Below are positions 1 through 8,755 of a stretch of DNA of 64,000 nucleotides, piece by piece. The first letter of the stretch is position 1; the number at the start of each line of letters is the position of its first letter. Source of the stretch: Balneolaceae bacterium (GTDB lineage Bacteria > Bacteroidota > Rhodothermia > Balneolales > Balneolaceae); assembly GCA_017795005.1 (NCBI GenBank), contig CP051242.1, forward strand, positions 1,364,001-1,428,000, written 5' to 3'. The notes under the pieces were generated by a model that did no database searches, was not told the DNA's origin, and saw nothing but the letters and a program-made list of their open reading frames with translations. The translations under genes were made by a program, and so were the position numbers.

Positions 1-1
1 T

Positions 2-1519
2 GCTTCAAAAGGTTTACTTACACAATCCCGAAGACATGCATTTATTTCTTCACTCCTAAGAATACCTCACCTTGTAGTTGCAATAAATAAAATGGATTTA
101 GTGGATTATGATGAAAAAGTATTTGATAAGATTGTCTCTGATTTCAAAGAATTTTCACATAAACTGGATATCTCAGATATTACCTTCATTCCTATTTCTG
201 CACTTAAAGGTGATAATGTAGTAGATAAAAGTGATAATACAGATTGGTATAACGGGTCTACACTTCTCCACCACCTTGAAAATGTAAAAGTAGATGCTGG
301 TGAAAATATTCGTGACTTCAGGCTTCCGGTTCAATATGTTATCCGTCCAAACAGAAACTTCAGAGGTTTTTCAGGTCAAGTTGCTTCCGGGCACGTTCGA
401 CCAGGTGATGAGGTAAAAGTGCTACCCTCTGGACTTACAACCAAGGTAAAAGAAATAGTAACAAGAGATGGGAATTTAGAAGCGGCTTTTACCGGTGATT
501 CCATTACTCTTACAATGGAAGATGAGATTGATATCAGCCGTGGTGATATGATTGTTCGCAAGAATAATGTCCCTACTGTAAGAAATGAATTTGAAGCCTA
601 CATTTGCTGGATGAATGAAAAGGCAATGGGTTTGAATAAGCAATATATATTACAGCATACCAGCAGGACTGTTCAGGTTTTTGTTGAAGATCTTTTTTAC
701 CGAATAAATGTAGATACATTAAGTAGAGAACAAGCTGAAAAACTTGATTTAAATGAGATAGGTAGAGTTAAGCTTAAAACAAGTCTACCTCTATTCTTTG
801 ATCCATATCAGATCAATCAAAAAACAGGTAGTTTCATAATTATTGATCCTGCATCAAATGTAACTGTAGGAGCTGGAATGATAAGAGCAGGATCTACAGT
901 AGCTAAAGAAAGTGGACAAACCATCTCTGAAAAACTCATTTCTCCAAATGTAATATGGGAGCCCTGGAATATTCCAAGAGAGGAGCGTGAGAAAAGGAAT
1001 GGACATAAAGCCAAGGTTTTTTGGTTTACTGGTATTTCCGGAGCCGGTAAAAGTACTATTGCCAGAGAGTTGGAAAAGAAGCTCTGGAATGAAGGTAAAC
1101 GTACAATGCTTCTGGATGGCGATCAGGTACGTCATGGACTTAATGGAGACTTAGGATTCAGCCCAAAAGATCGGGCAGAAAATATTAGAAGAGTAGGGCA
1201 GGTAGCTCGGTTATTCTTTGAACATGGTAATATCGTGCTCTGTACATTTGTATCACCTTATGTCAAAGATCGAGAAGCAGTAAAAGCAATGTTTCCTGAA
1301 GAAACCGACTTCATTGAAATTCATGTGACATGTAGTCCCGATACAGCTAAAAAAAGAGACCCTAAAGGACTTTATAAGAAAGCAGAAAAAGGTGAAATTT
1401 CAGGATTAACAGGATTTGATTCTGAACATGAGTCTCCTAAAAATCCAGATCTTATCATTAATACAGATAGTCTTTCAGTAGAAGAAGCTGTAAATGAAAT
1501 ATATAAACTTTTTGAATAG
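2..1519 (+). CDS. cysNC: Bifunctional sulfate adenylyltransferase subunit 1 / adenylylsulfate kinase (5' end outside window)
   Basis: Activates sulfate: the CysN GTPase part works with CysD to make APS, and the CysC part phosphorylates APS to PAPS. The reading frame is open from base 2 and continues upstream of the window, so the first in-frame ATG at 92 is internal: the codons before it give GLLTQSRDMHFISSLL, typical of CysN switch regions, and the G4 box NKMD lies at residues 29-32 of the visible part. EF-Tu-like domains II and III follow. An APS kinase domain begins near residue 335, with Walker A GISGAGKST at 344-352 and the typical LDGDQVRHGLNGDLGF stretch after it. A CysNC fusion is common in this group. 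cysD should lie just upstream. The cysE-cysM pair near the other end of the window feeds the same cysteine pathway. Confidence 0.95.
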   Translation, partial: ASKGLLTQSRRHAFISSLLRIPHLVVAINKMDLVDYDEKVFDKIVSDFKEFSHKLDISDITFIPISALKGDNVVDKSDNTDWYNGSTLLHHLENVKVDAGENIRDFRLPVQYVIRPNRNFRGFSGQVASGHVRPGDEVKVLPSGLTTKVKEIVTRDGNLEAAFTGDSITLTMEDEIDISRGDMIVRKNNVPTVRNEFEAYICWMNEKAMGLNKQYILQHTSRTVQVFVEDLFYRINVDTLSREQAEKLDLNEIGRVKLKTSLPLFFDPYQINQKTGSFIIIDPASNVTVGAGMIRAGSTVAKESGQTISEKLISPNVIWEPWNIPREEREKRNGHKAKVFWFTGISGAGKSTIARELEKKLWNEGKRTMLLDGDQVRHGLNGDLGFSPKDRAENIRRVGQVARLFFEHGNIVLCTFVSPYVKDREAVKAMFPEETDFIEIHVTCSPDTAKKRDPKGLYKKAEKGEISGLTGFDSEHESPKNPDLIINTDSLSVEEAVNEIYKLFE

Positions 1520-1634
1520 TATTATCTTTTGTCAGTTCTTGACCATTCTAATTCTCAAGAACAGATTGTGATATTAGAAACGATTATTAAAGAATCATTT
1601 ACTAACTATTAATAATCTGATCTCTCACTAAAAA
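1520..1634. other. Intergenic gap between convergent genes, weak stem-loop
   Basis: The gap separates the convergent cysNC and tyrosine kinase genes. An 8-bp perfect inverted repeat GTTCTTGA/TCAAGAAC lies at 1535-1542 and 1555-1562 with a 12-base loop. Neither side has a clear T-run, so it is at best a weak bidirectional terminator. Confidence 0.25.
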
Positions 1635-3974
1635 CTAGTTAGTCTCTTCCTGATAATACTCACTATAAGTTCGTTTGTAGTAAGAATAGTTTGTATAATA
1701 ATCTGTACTCCTTTTCGGATCAAAAGCATTAAGCACGATACCCAAAACATCCGCATTTAGATGCTCCAGGCCTTCAAGAGTAAACGAAAGTTCTCGTTTT
1801 GTAGTAACATTAAACCTTGATACGACAACAATTCCGTCAACTAATCTTAACAAAGAAGCAGAGTCTGAAATTATACCATATGGTGCTGTATCCAGAATTA
1901 TGTGGTCATATCTTTCAGAAAGCTTGTCGATTAATTGCTTTAATCTTTTACTATCAAGCACTGTAGCGGGTTCTGGGGTTTTCTTACCAACTGTTATTAA
2001 ATCAACATTAGGAGCAATAGTCGTATTTGTAATATCACTAATTCTAATTGTTTCAAACAATGAATCCGTTAAGCCAGGCTCTCTGTTTTCTCCAAAAATT
2101 TTATGTTGAGTTGGTCTTCTAAGATCAAGGTCAATAATTAATACACTCTTTTCAGCTTCAGAAAATGTTACAGCCAAATTTGCAGCTACTGTACTTTTCC
2201 CTTCACCTTTAGTGGCACTGGTTACCATAATAACTTTGTAGGCTTTATCAGGATTTGCATAGATAACGTTAATTCGAAGCCTCCTATACGCCTCCGAAAT
2301 TGGAGAGATGTGGTCTAAAAAGGTAATTAATTGGTTAGAAATAGATTTATTATCAATGTATTGTCTTCCAATAGGATCCAACCCATCAAGAATGGAGAAG
2401 TCCGGAATAGTACCTAAAACAGGCAGCTTAAATACTTTAAATGAATCAGTGGAAGTGATTTTGTCATCTATCAAATCACGGACAATTATTAAACTTACTC
2501 CAAATATTCCACCAAGGAGTAATCCAATTAGGGTAATTACTCTCTTTTTAGGTTTTAAGGGTATTTTAGGAACCATTGCATAGTCTAAAGGCCTTCCAAG
2601 TCCGAACTGGGTTTTTTCCCATAAACTCATTTCAGCAAATTGACTTGATACAAGCAAAAATAATTCCTCATTAATAGCAACATCCCTTTTAAGTTTAGCG
2701 AGCTCAATGATATTATCAGGAAGTTCTTCAAATTGAGTATTAAGTGTTGTATAGTATTCATCAAACACTTCTTTTTGAGTTTCAATCTGAGACTGTTCAA
2801 CTTTTAATTCTACAAGTTTTTCTGATATTTCTGCTAGCCTCTGAGTTACTGACCCCTCTCCTCCAAGATTGGCAAAACTCAAATTCAAAAGGGAGTTAGA
2901 TTCTATAAGATCTGAGGTTAAGTTTGAAATCTGTCTTTTGAACTGGGCTATTTCATTATCAATACGCTGGATCTCAGCATGATCTTCGGTTATTTCTGGA
3001 TTTTTTGTTAGAATTTGAAGTCTCTGGGTTTCTAATTCCGATATTTGATATTGAAAACGTTGAAGTAGAGGGCCGAGCGCTTCAGAGTACTGATCAGCTA
3101 AACCGGGTCGAATTTCATCCAGTTGGCTTTCATATTGTTCAATAGCAGAGTTAACGGTAACTAATTGTACCTCAACAGTTTTTTTATCAGCTTCTAGTTC
3201 AGCGATTTGCTCAATAATCTTAGTTCCCTGTGATTCTACAGAGATCAGATTTGTATTGTTCATAAAGATCCTAAGAGAGTCTTCCCTTAGAGTTAGTTCG
3301 TCTTCAAAACGATTTTTTTCTCCTCTTAAAAAATTAAGAGCTGACATGGCCATAGTTCGGTTTTGTTCTGTAGACAACATTGAATATGTATCCATTGTAA
3401 GATTTACAATGGTATTTGTCTCAGTAGGCAACGGACTTTCAAATGTAATGCGGACTAAATCAGCATCGGGATCTACCTGACCAAATTTTATGACACTTCG
3501 GTACCGAGTAGCTATGGTGTCAATACCTACTGTTGTAGAATCTTCAGGATAAGCTCTCCATAGAATTGGAAACTTTCTTCCATATTCATCAAATTCTAAC
3601 TCTTTAATTCGTTCAGCAAGATCATAACTCAGTTGTACAGATCGTAAAATTTGTAACTCGTTAGCTATAGTACTTCCTACACCAATCCCATAAGTTGAAG
3701 AAAGTAAACTAGCCAAGTCAGATCCTGCGTATGAATATCTATTTTGTGTTTCACTAATTATAATAGTTCCACTACTTTGATAAATTGGGGTCATCATCAA
3801 TGAAATAATAGCTGCAGAAATTCCAAATAAAATTGTGGATAGCACTATTTTCCATTTATTAAGCATTAATAAATTAAAGAGTTTGAGAAGGTCTATCTCT
3901 CGATCATATTCCCGACTCGAATAATTAGAATTGTCAGGTGAGTGGCTTATACCATTGGAACCGTTGAGATGCAT
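1635..3974 (-). CDS. wzc: Polysaccharide co-polymerase / tyrosine autokinase (Wzc, BY-kinase)
   Basis: Inner-membrane BY-kinase that controls chain length and export of Wzy-type polysaccharides by cycles of tyrosine phosphorylation. The N-terminal Wzz domain has a TM segment (KWKIVLSTILFGISAAIISL), followed by a long periplasmic coiled-coil region, a second TM before the cytoplasmic domain, Walker A (TSATKGEGKST, about residues 583-593), A' motif VLIIDLDLRRP and Walker B IILDTAP. The C-terminal tail has 8 tyrosines in about 20 residues, the usual autophosphorylation cluster. The frame stays open to a TTG at 4067, but the ATG at 3974 is preferred: the added 31 residues do not look like Wzz and would leave only 21 bases to the divergent gene. 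The gene stands just before the large polysaccharide locus and probably regulates its polymer. Confidence 0.93.
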   Translation of the reverse strand: MHLNGSNGISHSPDNSNYSSREYDREIDLLKLFNLLMLNKWKIVLSTILFGISAAIISLMMTPIYQSSGTIIISETQNRYSYAGSDLASLLSSTYGIGVGSTIANELQILRSVQLSYDLAERIKELEFDEYGRKFPILWRAYPEDSTTVGIDTIATRYRSVIKFGQVDPDADLVRITFESPLPTETNTIVNLTMDTYSMLSTEQNRTMAMSALNFLRGEKNRFEDELTLREDSLRIFMNNTNLISVESQGTKIIEQIAELEADKKTVEVQLVTVNSAIEQYESQLDEIRPGLADQYSEALGPLLQRFQYQISELETQRLQILTKNPEITEDHAEIQRIDNEIAQFKRQISNLTSDLIESNSLLNLSFANLGGEGSVTQRLAEISEKLVELKVEQSQIETQKEVFDEYYTTLNTQFEELPDNIIELAKLKRDVAINEELFLLVSSQFAEMSLWEKTQFGLGRPLDYAMVPKIPLKPKKRVITLIGLLLGGIFGVSLIIVRDLIDDKITSTDSFKVFKLPVLGTIPDFSILDGLDPIGRQYIDNKSISNQLITFLDHISPISEAYRRLRINVIYANPDKAYKVIMVTSATKGEGKSTVAANLAVTFSEAEKSVLIIDLDLRRPTQHKIFGENREPGLTDSLFETIRISDITNTTIAPNVDLITVGKKTPEPATVLDSKRLKQLIDKLSERYDHIILDTAPYGIISDSASLLRLVDGIVVVSRFNVTTKRELSFTLEGLEHLNADVLGIVLNAFDPKRSTDYYTNYSYYKRTYSEYYQEETN

Positions 3975-4088
3975 ATACAAATACTTTATATCTTTATTTT
4001 GAACTAGATAAGATAGTAAAGAAATGGTTAATTTTGGGCAAAATTGTAGAGTTTTAAAAATTTCCAATTCATTTGAAAATAGATATTA

Positions 4089-4790
4089 ATGCCACGTATT
4101 GCCTTGATTTCCGATCCTCATGCAAATCTACCAGCTTTGAGAGCGGTTGTAAAAACTTTGGAAAAAGAAAAACCTGATATTTGGCTATGTTTGGGAGACT
4201 TGGTTGGTTATGGTCCGTATCCTTCAGAGTGTATAGATCTTATTAGACATAAGGGAATGTTGTGTATAAAGGGTAATCACGATGCGGGAGTAATAAATGA
4301 GCTTACTTTGAAACATTTCAGGGACCCTAACCGCACACTAATTGCTAAAACTAGAGAGCTAATTACTGATGAGCAATTTTCTTGGTTAAGGGAACTCCCA
4401 TTAACCATTGAAAAAGATAATTGGATTGCTGCTCATGCAAGTCCTATGGAGCCATCTTCATGGAAGTATGTGGAAAGCGCCTTTACAGCCAGAGAGATTT
4501 TAAAGTTCATTAAAGTTCCATTATGTTTTGTTGGGCATACCCATAAACCAGCAATAGTATCAGATAGTTTTGGTGCAGTTAAATTCAGAAAAGGTACTAA
4601 GTTCTTGATTAATCCCGGTAGTGTGGGACAATCCAGAGATGGTGATTACCGTGCTTCTTGTGCATTAATTGATACAGATGAATGGACTTACTCTAATTTT
4701 AGAGTCGATTTTGATCTTGAAGAAGTACTTACTGGATTAATGAAGCTGGGCTTTTCCAGAAGTGATGCCTATCATATGATGAAATTATAA
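4089..4790 (+). CDS. Metallophosphoesterase (YfcE/MJ0936-like phosphodiesterase)
   Basis: Calcineurin-like phosphoesterase of 233 residues that should bind two metal ions. The metal-binding blocks are all visible: DPH at 9-11, GDLVGYGP starting at 36, GNHD at 62-65, AHAS in the middle and GHTHKP toward the C-terminus. The substrate is not predictable; relatives hydrolyse phosphodiesters or act on unusual nucleotides. It is transcribed divergently from the wzc-like gene. No signal peptide, so cytoplasmic. Confidence 0.85.
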   Translation: MPRIALISDPHANLPALRAVVKTLEKEKPDIWLCLGDLVGYGPYPSECIDLIRHKGMLCIKGNHDAGVINELTLKHFRDPNRTLIAKTRELITDEQFSWLRELPLTIEKDNWIAAHASPMEPSSWKYVESAFTAREILKFIKVPLCFVGHTHKPAIVSDSFGAVKFRKGTKFLINPGSVGQSRDGDYRASCALIDTDEWTYSNFRVDFDLEEVLTGLMKLGFSRSDAYHMMKL

Positions 4791-4861
4791 TAAATTGGTA
4801 TAGATTTCTTTTCAAGTAAATACTTTAAAGGGTAAGTTATAGTTACAAAACAAAGTTAAAA

Positions 4862-4895
4862 TTGCTTCCAAGAGTTTTAAAATTTTGTATCTTTG
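4862..4895 (+). promoter_or_regulatory. Bacteroidota-type promoter (TTG ... TAnnTTTG)
   Basis: TATCTTTG at 4888-4895 is an exact match to the TAnnTTTG -7 element used by the primary sigma factor of Bacteroidota and relatives. A TTG at 4862-4864 sits 23 bases upstream, at the long end of the usual -33 spacing. The start codon at 4916 is about 20 bases downstream, implying a very short leader. It would drive the SLBB-like gene. Confidence 0.65.
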
Positions 4896-4915
4896 CAGAT
4901 TAACACTTAATAGAG

Positions 4916-5464
4916 ATGATAAATCAAAATTTGAAATTACTATTCTTTCACTTTTTTCTACTACTTTTTTTACTCAATACAGATGTACAAGCACAATTCC
5001 AGCAGCTACAAACATCGCAACAATTTCGTCTTGCAGACCGGGTTATTAGGATTGCTGAACCAGGCGAGTTAACTGATTCGGTGAATGTCTGGGGAGATGT
5101 CGGAAGTTCTGGGCGGTACTTAGTTCCTAAAGGAACTAATCTAGTGAAGCTTATCAGCTATAGCTTTGGTCCACAAACAATTAGAGATGGTCAAACAAAT
5201 CTTGACTGGTCAAAGATGCGTGTTGAAATAAATGTTCATGAATATTCTCAAGACAGTACTCTAAATTCCTTAACTACATTTAAGTATCGTTTTGAAGAAC
5301 CTTATCCAGAAGGTATGTATGACTTTATTGTTGAAAATAATCAAACGATTACAGTTAGAGTTAAGAGAAAACCTGGATTTGTTGACTATCTGGGAGTATT
5401 TGCATCTACGGTTTCTGCAGTTGCGGCAACTATCATTTTGATAGATAGGCTAGGTGGAAACTGA
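4916..5464 (+). CDS. Exported SLBB-like protein, probably polysaccharide-export related
   Basis: A 182-residue secreted protein. An N-terminal hydrophobic signal (LLFFHFFLLLFLLNTDVQA, cleavage near AQ at 26-27) precedes a stretch VNVWGDVGSSGRYLVPKGT that resembles SLBB (soluble ligand-binding beta-grasp) domains of Wza-type export proteins. A C-terminal hydrophobic helix (FASTVSAVAATIILI) may anchor it to a membrane. It is much shorter than a Wza (about 370 residues or more) and lacks the N-terminal poly_export domain, so it is not itself the outer-membrane channel. Its place between the wzc-like kinase and the polysaccharide locus suggests a part in export or assembly; that is inference. Confidence 0.6.
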   Translation: MINQNLKLLFFHFFLLLFLLNTDVQAQFQQLQTSQQFRLADRVIRIAEPGELTDSVNVWGDVGSSGRYLVPKGTNLVKLISYSFGPQTIRDGQTNLDWSKMRVEINVHEYSQDSTLNSLTTFKYRFEEPYPEGMYDFIVENNQTITVRVKRKPGFVDYLGVFASTVSAVAATIILIDRLGGN

Positions 5465-5777
5465 TTTAAGACAGTTTCTGGATATGCTATATTTTATTTA
5501 TCAACTTTGAATAGTAACTTTGATTAATCTATATGTGATTATGATAATCGCTTTTATGCATTCTAAAGAAAAGTTGGAAATGTTATTTCTGGAATAATTC
5601 AAATGGGGTAATTACAATCGTACATAGAGTGCATAGTACTTCATTTGCACATTTTGGGGTTGATACAATAATCGAACTAGTTGTTAATAAATTGTGTGAT
5701 CTTAAAGCTGACTTCAATAATTAAGGTTATCATAAAACTAAAACTTGAAATTAAAGAAATACTTAAGCTAGAGCACT
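5465..5777. other. AT-rich intergenic region upstream of the polysaccharide locus
   Basis: About 310 bases without a convincing gene; the only small frames (for example a 13-codon ATG frame near 5556) lack support. TAACTTTG at 5515-5522 matches the TAnnTTTG element but has no well-placed TTG upstream. The region probably holds the promoter of the neuBCA operon, but I cannot place it with confidence. Confidence 0.35.
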
Positions 5778-5785
5778 AAAGGTGA
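5778..5785 (+). promoter_or_regulatory. Ribosome binding site fixing a TTG start
   Basis: AAAGGTGA lies 6 bases before the TTG at 5792, and an in-frame TGA at 5783-5785 rules out any upstream start, so the neuB-like gene starts with TTG. Confidence 0.6.
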
Positions 5786-5791
5786 ATCATA

Positions 5792-6805
5792 TTGTTAAAT
5801 AATAAAGAGTTTTACACTATTGCAGAAATAGGGCAGGCACATGAAGGAAGTTTGGGTATTCTTCACTCCTACATTGACGTAGCTGCAGAAATAGGAGTTA
5901 ATGCTATAAAATTTCAAACACATATTGCAGATGCAGAGAGTTCTGAATATGAGCCTTTCAGAGTAAAGTTTTCATATGAAGATAATTCTAGATATGATTA
6001 TTGGAAAAGAATGGAGTTCAGCTATGAACAGTGGGTTGGCATCAAGAAACACTGTGATGAAGTTGGTTTAGATTTTATTTCTTCTCCTTTTAGTATTAAA
6101 GCGGTGGAGCTTCTTGAAAAAGTTGGTGTTTCAAAATTTAAAATTGGTTCAGGAGAAGTTACAAACCATCTGATGCTTGAAAAGCTTTCTGGACTTAATA
6201 CTCCAGTTATTATTTCTTCAGGTATGAGTTTTACAGAAGAATTAGACAACTCGATAGCAATTTTGAAAAAATCTAAATCCGAAATTTCAGTTTTGCAGTG
6301 CACTTCCAACTATCCTACAAAACCAGAAGATTGGGGGTTAGGGCATATTGCTTTTTTTAAAGAAAGATATAATGTACCAGTTGGTTTCTCAGACCATTCA
6401 GGTGATATTTTTGCATGTCTATCCGCAGCAAATTATGGAGCCGAAATTTTTGAGTTTCATATAACTTTTGATAAGAGAATGTTTGGGCCTGATAGTAAAT
6501 CTTCCTTAGATATAACCCAGGCTAAACAATTAATGAAAGGTCTTGAAGCAATACAGATTTCAAATAATAATTTATTTGCAAAGAAAATAGAAGTAATAGA
6601 TAAGAACTTAAAGACCATTTTTGAGAAGTCTTTAGCTGTGAATAAAGACTTAAAAGCTGGTTCTATTATTCGTATCGAAGATCTCGAAACAAAAAAACCC
6701 GCAGATAAAGGCATATCGGTTAGGAAATATACTTCTGTTCTCGGTAAAAAATTAGCTAGAAATATTAAGCAGTGGGAATTTATTAACTGGGAAGATTTGA
6801 ATTGA
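5792..6805 (+). CDS. neuB: N-acylneuraminate / nonulosonate synthase (NeuB family)
   Basis: Condenses phosphoenolpyruvate with an N-acetylmannosamine-type hexose to give a nine-carbon nonulosonic acid. The protein (337 residues) has the NeuB TIM barrel (IAEIGQAHEGSLG at the N-terminus, FKIGSGEVTN, GFSDHSGDIFACLSAANYGA, FHITFDKRM.GPDS) and a C-terminal antifreeze/SAF-like domain of about 60 residues (EKSLAVNKDLKAGSIIRIEDL). The start is TTG with a good ribosome site. It is followed within 10 bases by a NeuC-like epimerase and then a NeuA-like CMP transferase, which together form a compact synthesis cassette. The exact product (Neu5Ac-like or legionaminic-like) cannot be told from sequence alone. 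Confidence 0.9.
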   Translation: MLNNKEFYTIAEIGQAHEGSLGILHSYIDVAAEIGVNAIKFQTHIADAESSEYEPFRVKFSYEDNSRYDYWKRMEFSYEQWVGIKKHCDEVGLDFISSPFSIKAVELLEKVGVSKFKIGSGEVTNHLMLEKLSGLNTPVIISSGMSFTEELDNSIAILKKSKSEISVLQCTSNYPTKPEDWGLGHIAFFKERYNVPVGFSDHSGDIFACLSAANYGAEIFEFHITFDKRMFGPDSKSSLDITQAKQLMKGLEAIQISNNNLFAKKIEVIDKNLKTIFEKSLAVNKDLKAGSIIRIEDLETKKPADKGISVRKYTSVLGKKLARNIKQWEFINWEDLN

Positions 6806-6815
6806 TATTATAATT

Positions 6816-7973
6816 ATGAAAAGAAAAATTTGCGTTGTTGTAACAGCTAGACCCTCTTATAGTCGAGTAAAATCAGTTCTCACGGCAATTAAAAAACATT
6901 CTAATCTGGAGCTACAATTAATAATCTCAGGTACTGCTTTACTTGATAAATACGGTAAAACTGATAGTTTCATTGAAAGAGATGGATTTGAAATCACAGA
7001 AAAGGTATTTACTGTTATCGAAGGGGGTAACTTAGTGTCAATGGCTAAAACTACAGGCATTGCAATTATGGAGCTTTCAACGGCATTTGAAAAACTACAA
7101 CCCGATGCTGTCATAACTATTGCCGATAGATATGAAACTATAGCTACTTCTATTGCGAGTAGCTATATGAACATACCACTAGTACACCTGCAAGGTGGGG
7201 AAATTACAGGTAACATTGATGAGAAAGTACGCCATGCAAATACTAAACTAGCTGATATTCATTTTGTTTCCTCAAATCTTGCCCGTGACAGAGTCATTAG
7301 AATGGGAGAGAATCCTGATTTTGTTTTTAATACTGGTTGTCCATCAAACGACATAGCAAAAATTGTGATTGATAACCCAGAACTGAATTTTAATCCCTTT
7401 AATAAATATTCTGGGGTAGGGGAAAAATTTGAACTTACTAATGGCTATATAGTAGTTATGCAGCATCCGGAAACAAATAGTTATTCAAAAGCAAGAGAAC
7501 AAATTACAGAAACATTAATGGCAGTTAACGACCTTGATATCCCTGCATTTTGGTTTTGGCCAAATTCTGATGCTGGAACCGATGGTACATCAAAAGGTAT
7601 ACGAGCCTTCCGGGAAGATCATTTACTAAATAAAGTATTTTTCTTTAAAAATATGAGTTCGGAGGATTTCCTAAAACTGATAAATAATTCAAAATGCTTA
7701 GTAGGAAACTCAAGTGTTGGTATTCGTGAAGCTTCATTTTTAGGAGTTCCTACTGTAAATATAGGAGATCGGCAAGAATCTCGGGACAGAGGAAGTAATG
7801 TGATTGATGTTAAATATGATCATAAAGAAATAGAAGATGCGATTATAAAACAATTAAGGATAGGGAAATATCAATCTGATCCGCTTTATGGAGATGGTTA
7901 CGCGGGGGAAAAGATTGCTGATTTACTTGCAAATGTAGATCTGGTTTCTAGAAAAAAGCTTAATTACTCATAA
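6816..7973 (+). CDS. neuC: UDP-N-acetylglucosamine 2-epimerase, hydrolysing (NeuC/LegG family)
   Basis: Epimerises C2 and hydrolyses UDP from UDP-GlcNAc (NeuC) or UDP-diNAc-bacillosamine (LegG) to release the mannosamine-type substrate of NeuB. The 385-residue GT-B-fold protein has VTARPSYSRVKS at the N-terminus, LVHLQGGEITGNIDEKVRHA in the middle, HPETNSYSKA and the UDP-binding GNSSVGIREASFLGVPTVNIGDRQ.SR near the C-terminus, all typical of the hydrolysing epimerases and different from the WbpI-type enzyme at 23025. Cotranscribed with neuB; the next start follows its stop by 1 base. Confidence 0.9.
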   Translation: MKRKICVVVTARPSYSRVKSVLTAIKKHSNLELQLIISGTALLDKYGKTDSFIERDGFEITEKVFTVIEGGNLVSMAKTTGIAIMELSTAFEKLQPDAVITIADRYETIATSIASSYMNIPLVHLQGGEITGNIDEKVRHANTKLADIHFVSSNLARDRVIRMGENPDFVFNTGCPSNDIAKIVIDNPELNFNPFNKYSGVGEKFELTNGYIVVMQHPETNSYSKAREQITETLMAVNDLDIPAFWFWPNSDAGTDGTSKGIRAFREDHLLNKVFFFKNMSSEDFLKLINNSKCLVGNSSVGIREASFLGVPTVNIGDRQESRDRGSNVIDVKYDHKEIEDAIIKQLRIGKYQSDPLYGDGYAGEKIADLLANVDLVSRKKLNYS

Positions 7974-7974
7974 G

Positions 7975-8673
7975 ATGAATGTATTAGGGATTATTCCCGC
8001 AAGGGGTGGGTCGAAAGGAATACCAAATAAAAACCTTAGAGAGATCAATGGTAAGCCACTGATTTTTTACACTATTGAAAGAGCAATAGAGTCTGAATTG
8101 ATTTCGCACTTAATACTAAGTAGTGATTCTCCATCTATACTGAACCTGTGTAGCCAATTTAAGGATCTATATTTAGATAAAAGGCCTGAAGCTTTAGCAA
8201 CTGATGAAAGTAATGTTTCACATACGATTTCATATTTAATCGAAAAAGCTGAACAAGAAAATGGGATTAAGTACGATTACATTCTTTTATTACAGCCTAC
8301 TAGTCCAATTAGAATTCCCGGTGAAATTGATAAAGCACTAACAGAACTGAGTAATAGGAAAGAATTTGATAGTTTGATTAGTGTATGTGAAATGAAAGAT
8401 ATACACCCCGCTCGAATGTATAACATTGATTCAGATCAGAAAATGATCGCATTAATTCCAGAATTAGAAACAGTTAGAAGGCAGGATTTGGATGCTGTAT
8501 ACTTCAGAGACGGAACTTTCTATATCACCAAAAGAGATGTCTTCATGAAGGAACAAAAGTTAATGAATCATCCAGTTTATGCATTCGAAAGAGACAGTAA
8601 ATATTTATTGAACTTAGATGAACCAAGAGACCTACTAATTGCAGGTCCATTACTGAAACAATATTATATATAA
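7975..8673 (+). CDS. neuA: CMP-nonulosonate synthetase (acylneuraminate cytidylyltransferase)
   Basis: Activates the nonulosonic acid with CTP so it can be transferred to a glycan. The 232-residue protein has the nucleotide-binding IPARGGSKGIPNKN at residues 7-20, LLLQPTSPIR and the conserved catalytic-region VYFRDGTFYITKRD. It completes the neuB-neuC-neuA cassette. No matching sialyltransferase of a recognised family is obvious nearby; one of the divergent glycosyltransferases downstream may do that job. Confidence 0.9.
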   Translation: MNVLGIIPARGGSKGIPNKNLREINGKPLIFYTIERAIESELISHLILSSDSPSILNLCSQFKDLYLDKRPEALATDESNVSHTISYLIEKAEQENGIKYDYILLLQPTSPIRIPGEIDKALTELSNRKEFDSLISVCEMKDIHPARMYNIDSDQKMIALIPELETVRRQDLDAVYFRDGTFYITKRDVFMKEQKLMNHPVYAFERDSKYLLNLDEPRDLLIAGPLLKQYYI

Positions 8674-8755
8674 AAACAAAATTTAATTTAATTCTTTTTT
8701 ATTTATCAAATTAGATCAAATACTGAATTTTTTTTAAAAATTTAATTTTAAAAAC

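Noticed and set aside
1535-1562. Rho-independent terminator after cysNC
   Set aside because: An 8-bp stem with a 12-base loop but no T-run on either strand; kept only as a weak structure.
4067-4067. Longer start (TTG at 4067) for the tyrosine autokinase
   Set aside because: The first 31 residues do not look like Wzz, the codon is TTG without a ribosome site, and it leaves only 21 bases to the divergent gene; ATG at 3974 is better.
5556-5597. 13-codon ATG frame in the gap before neuB
   Set aside because: Too short, no ribosome site and no similarity that I can see.
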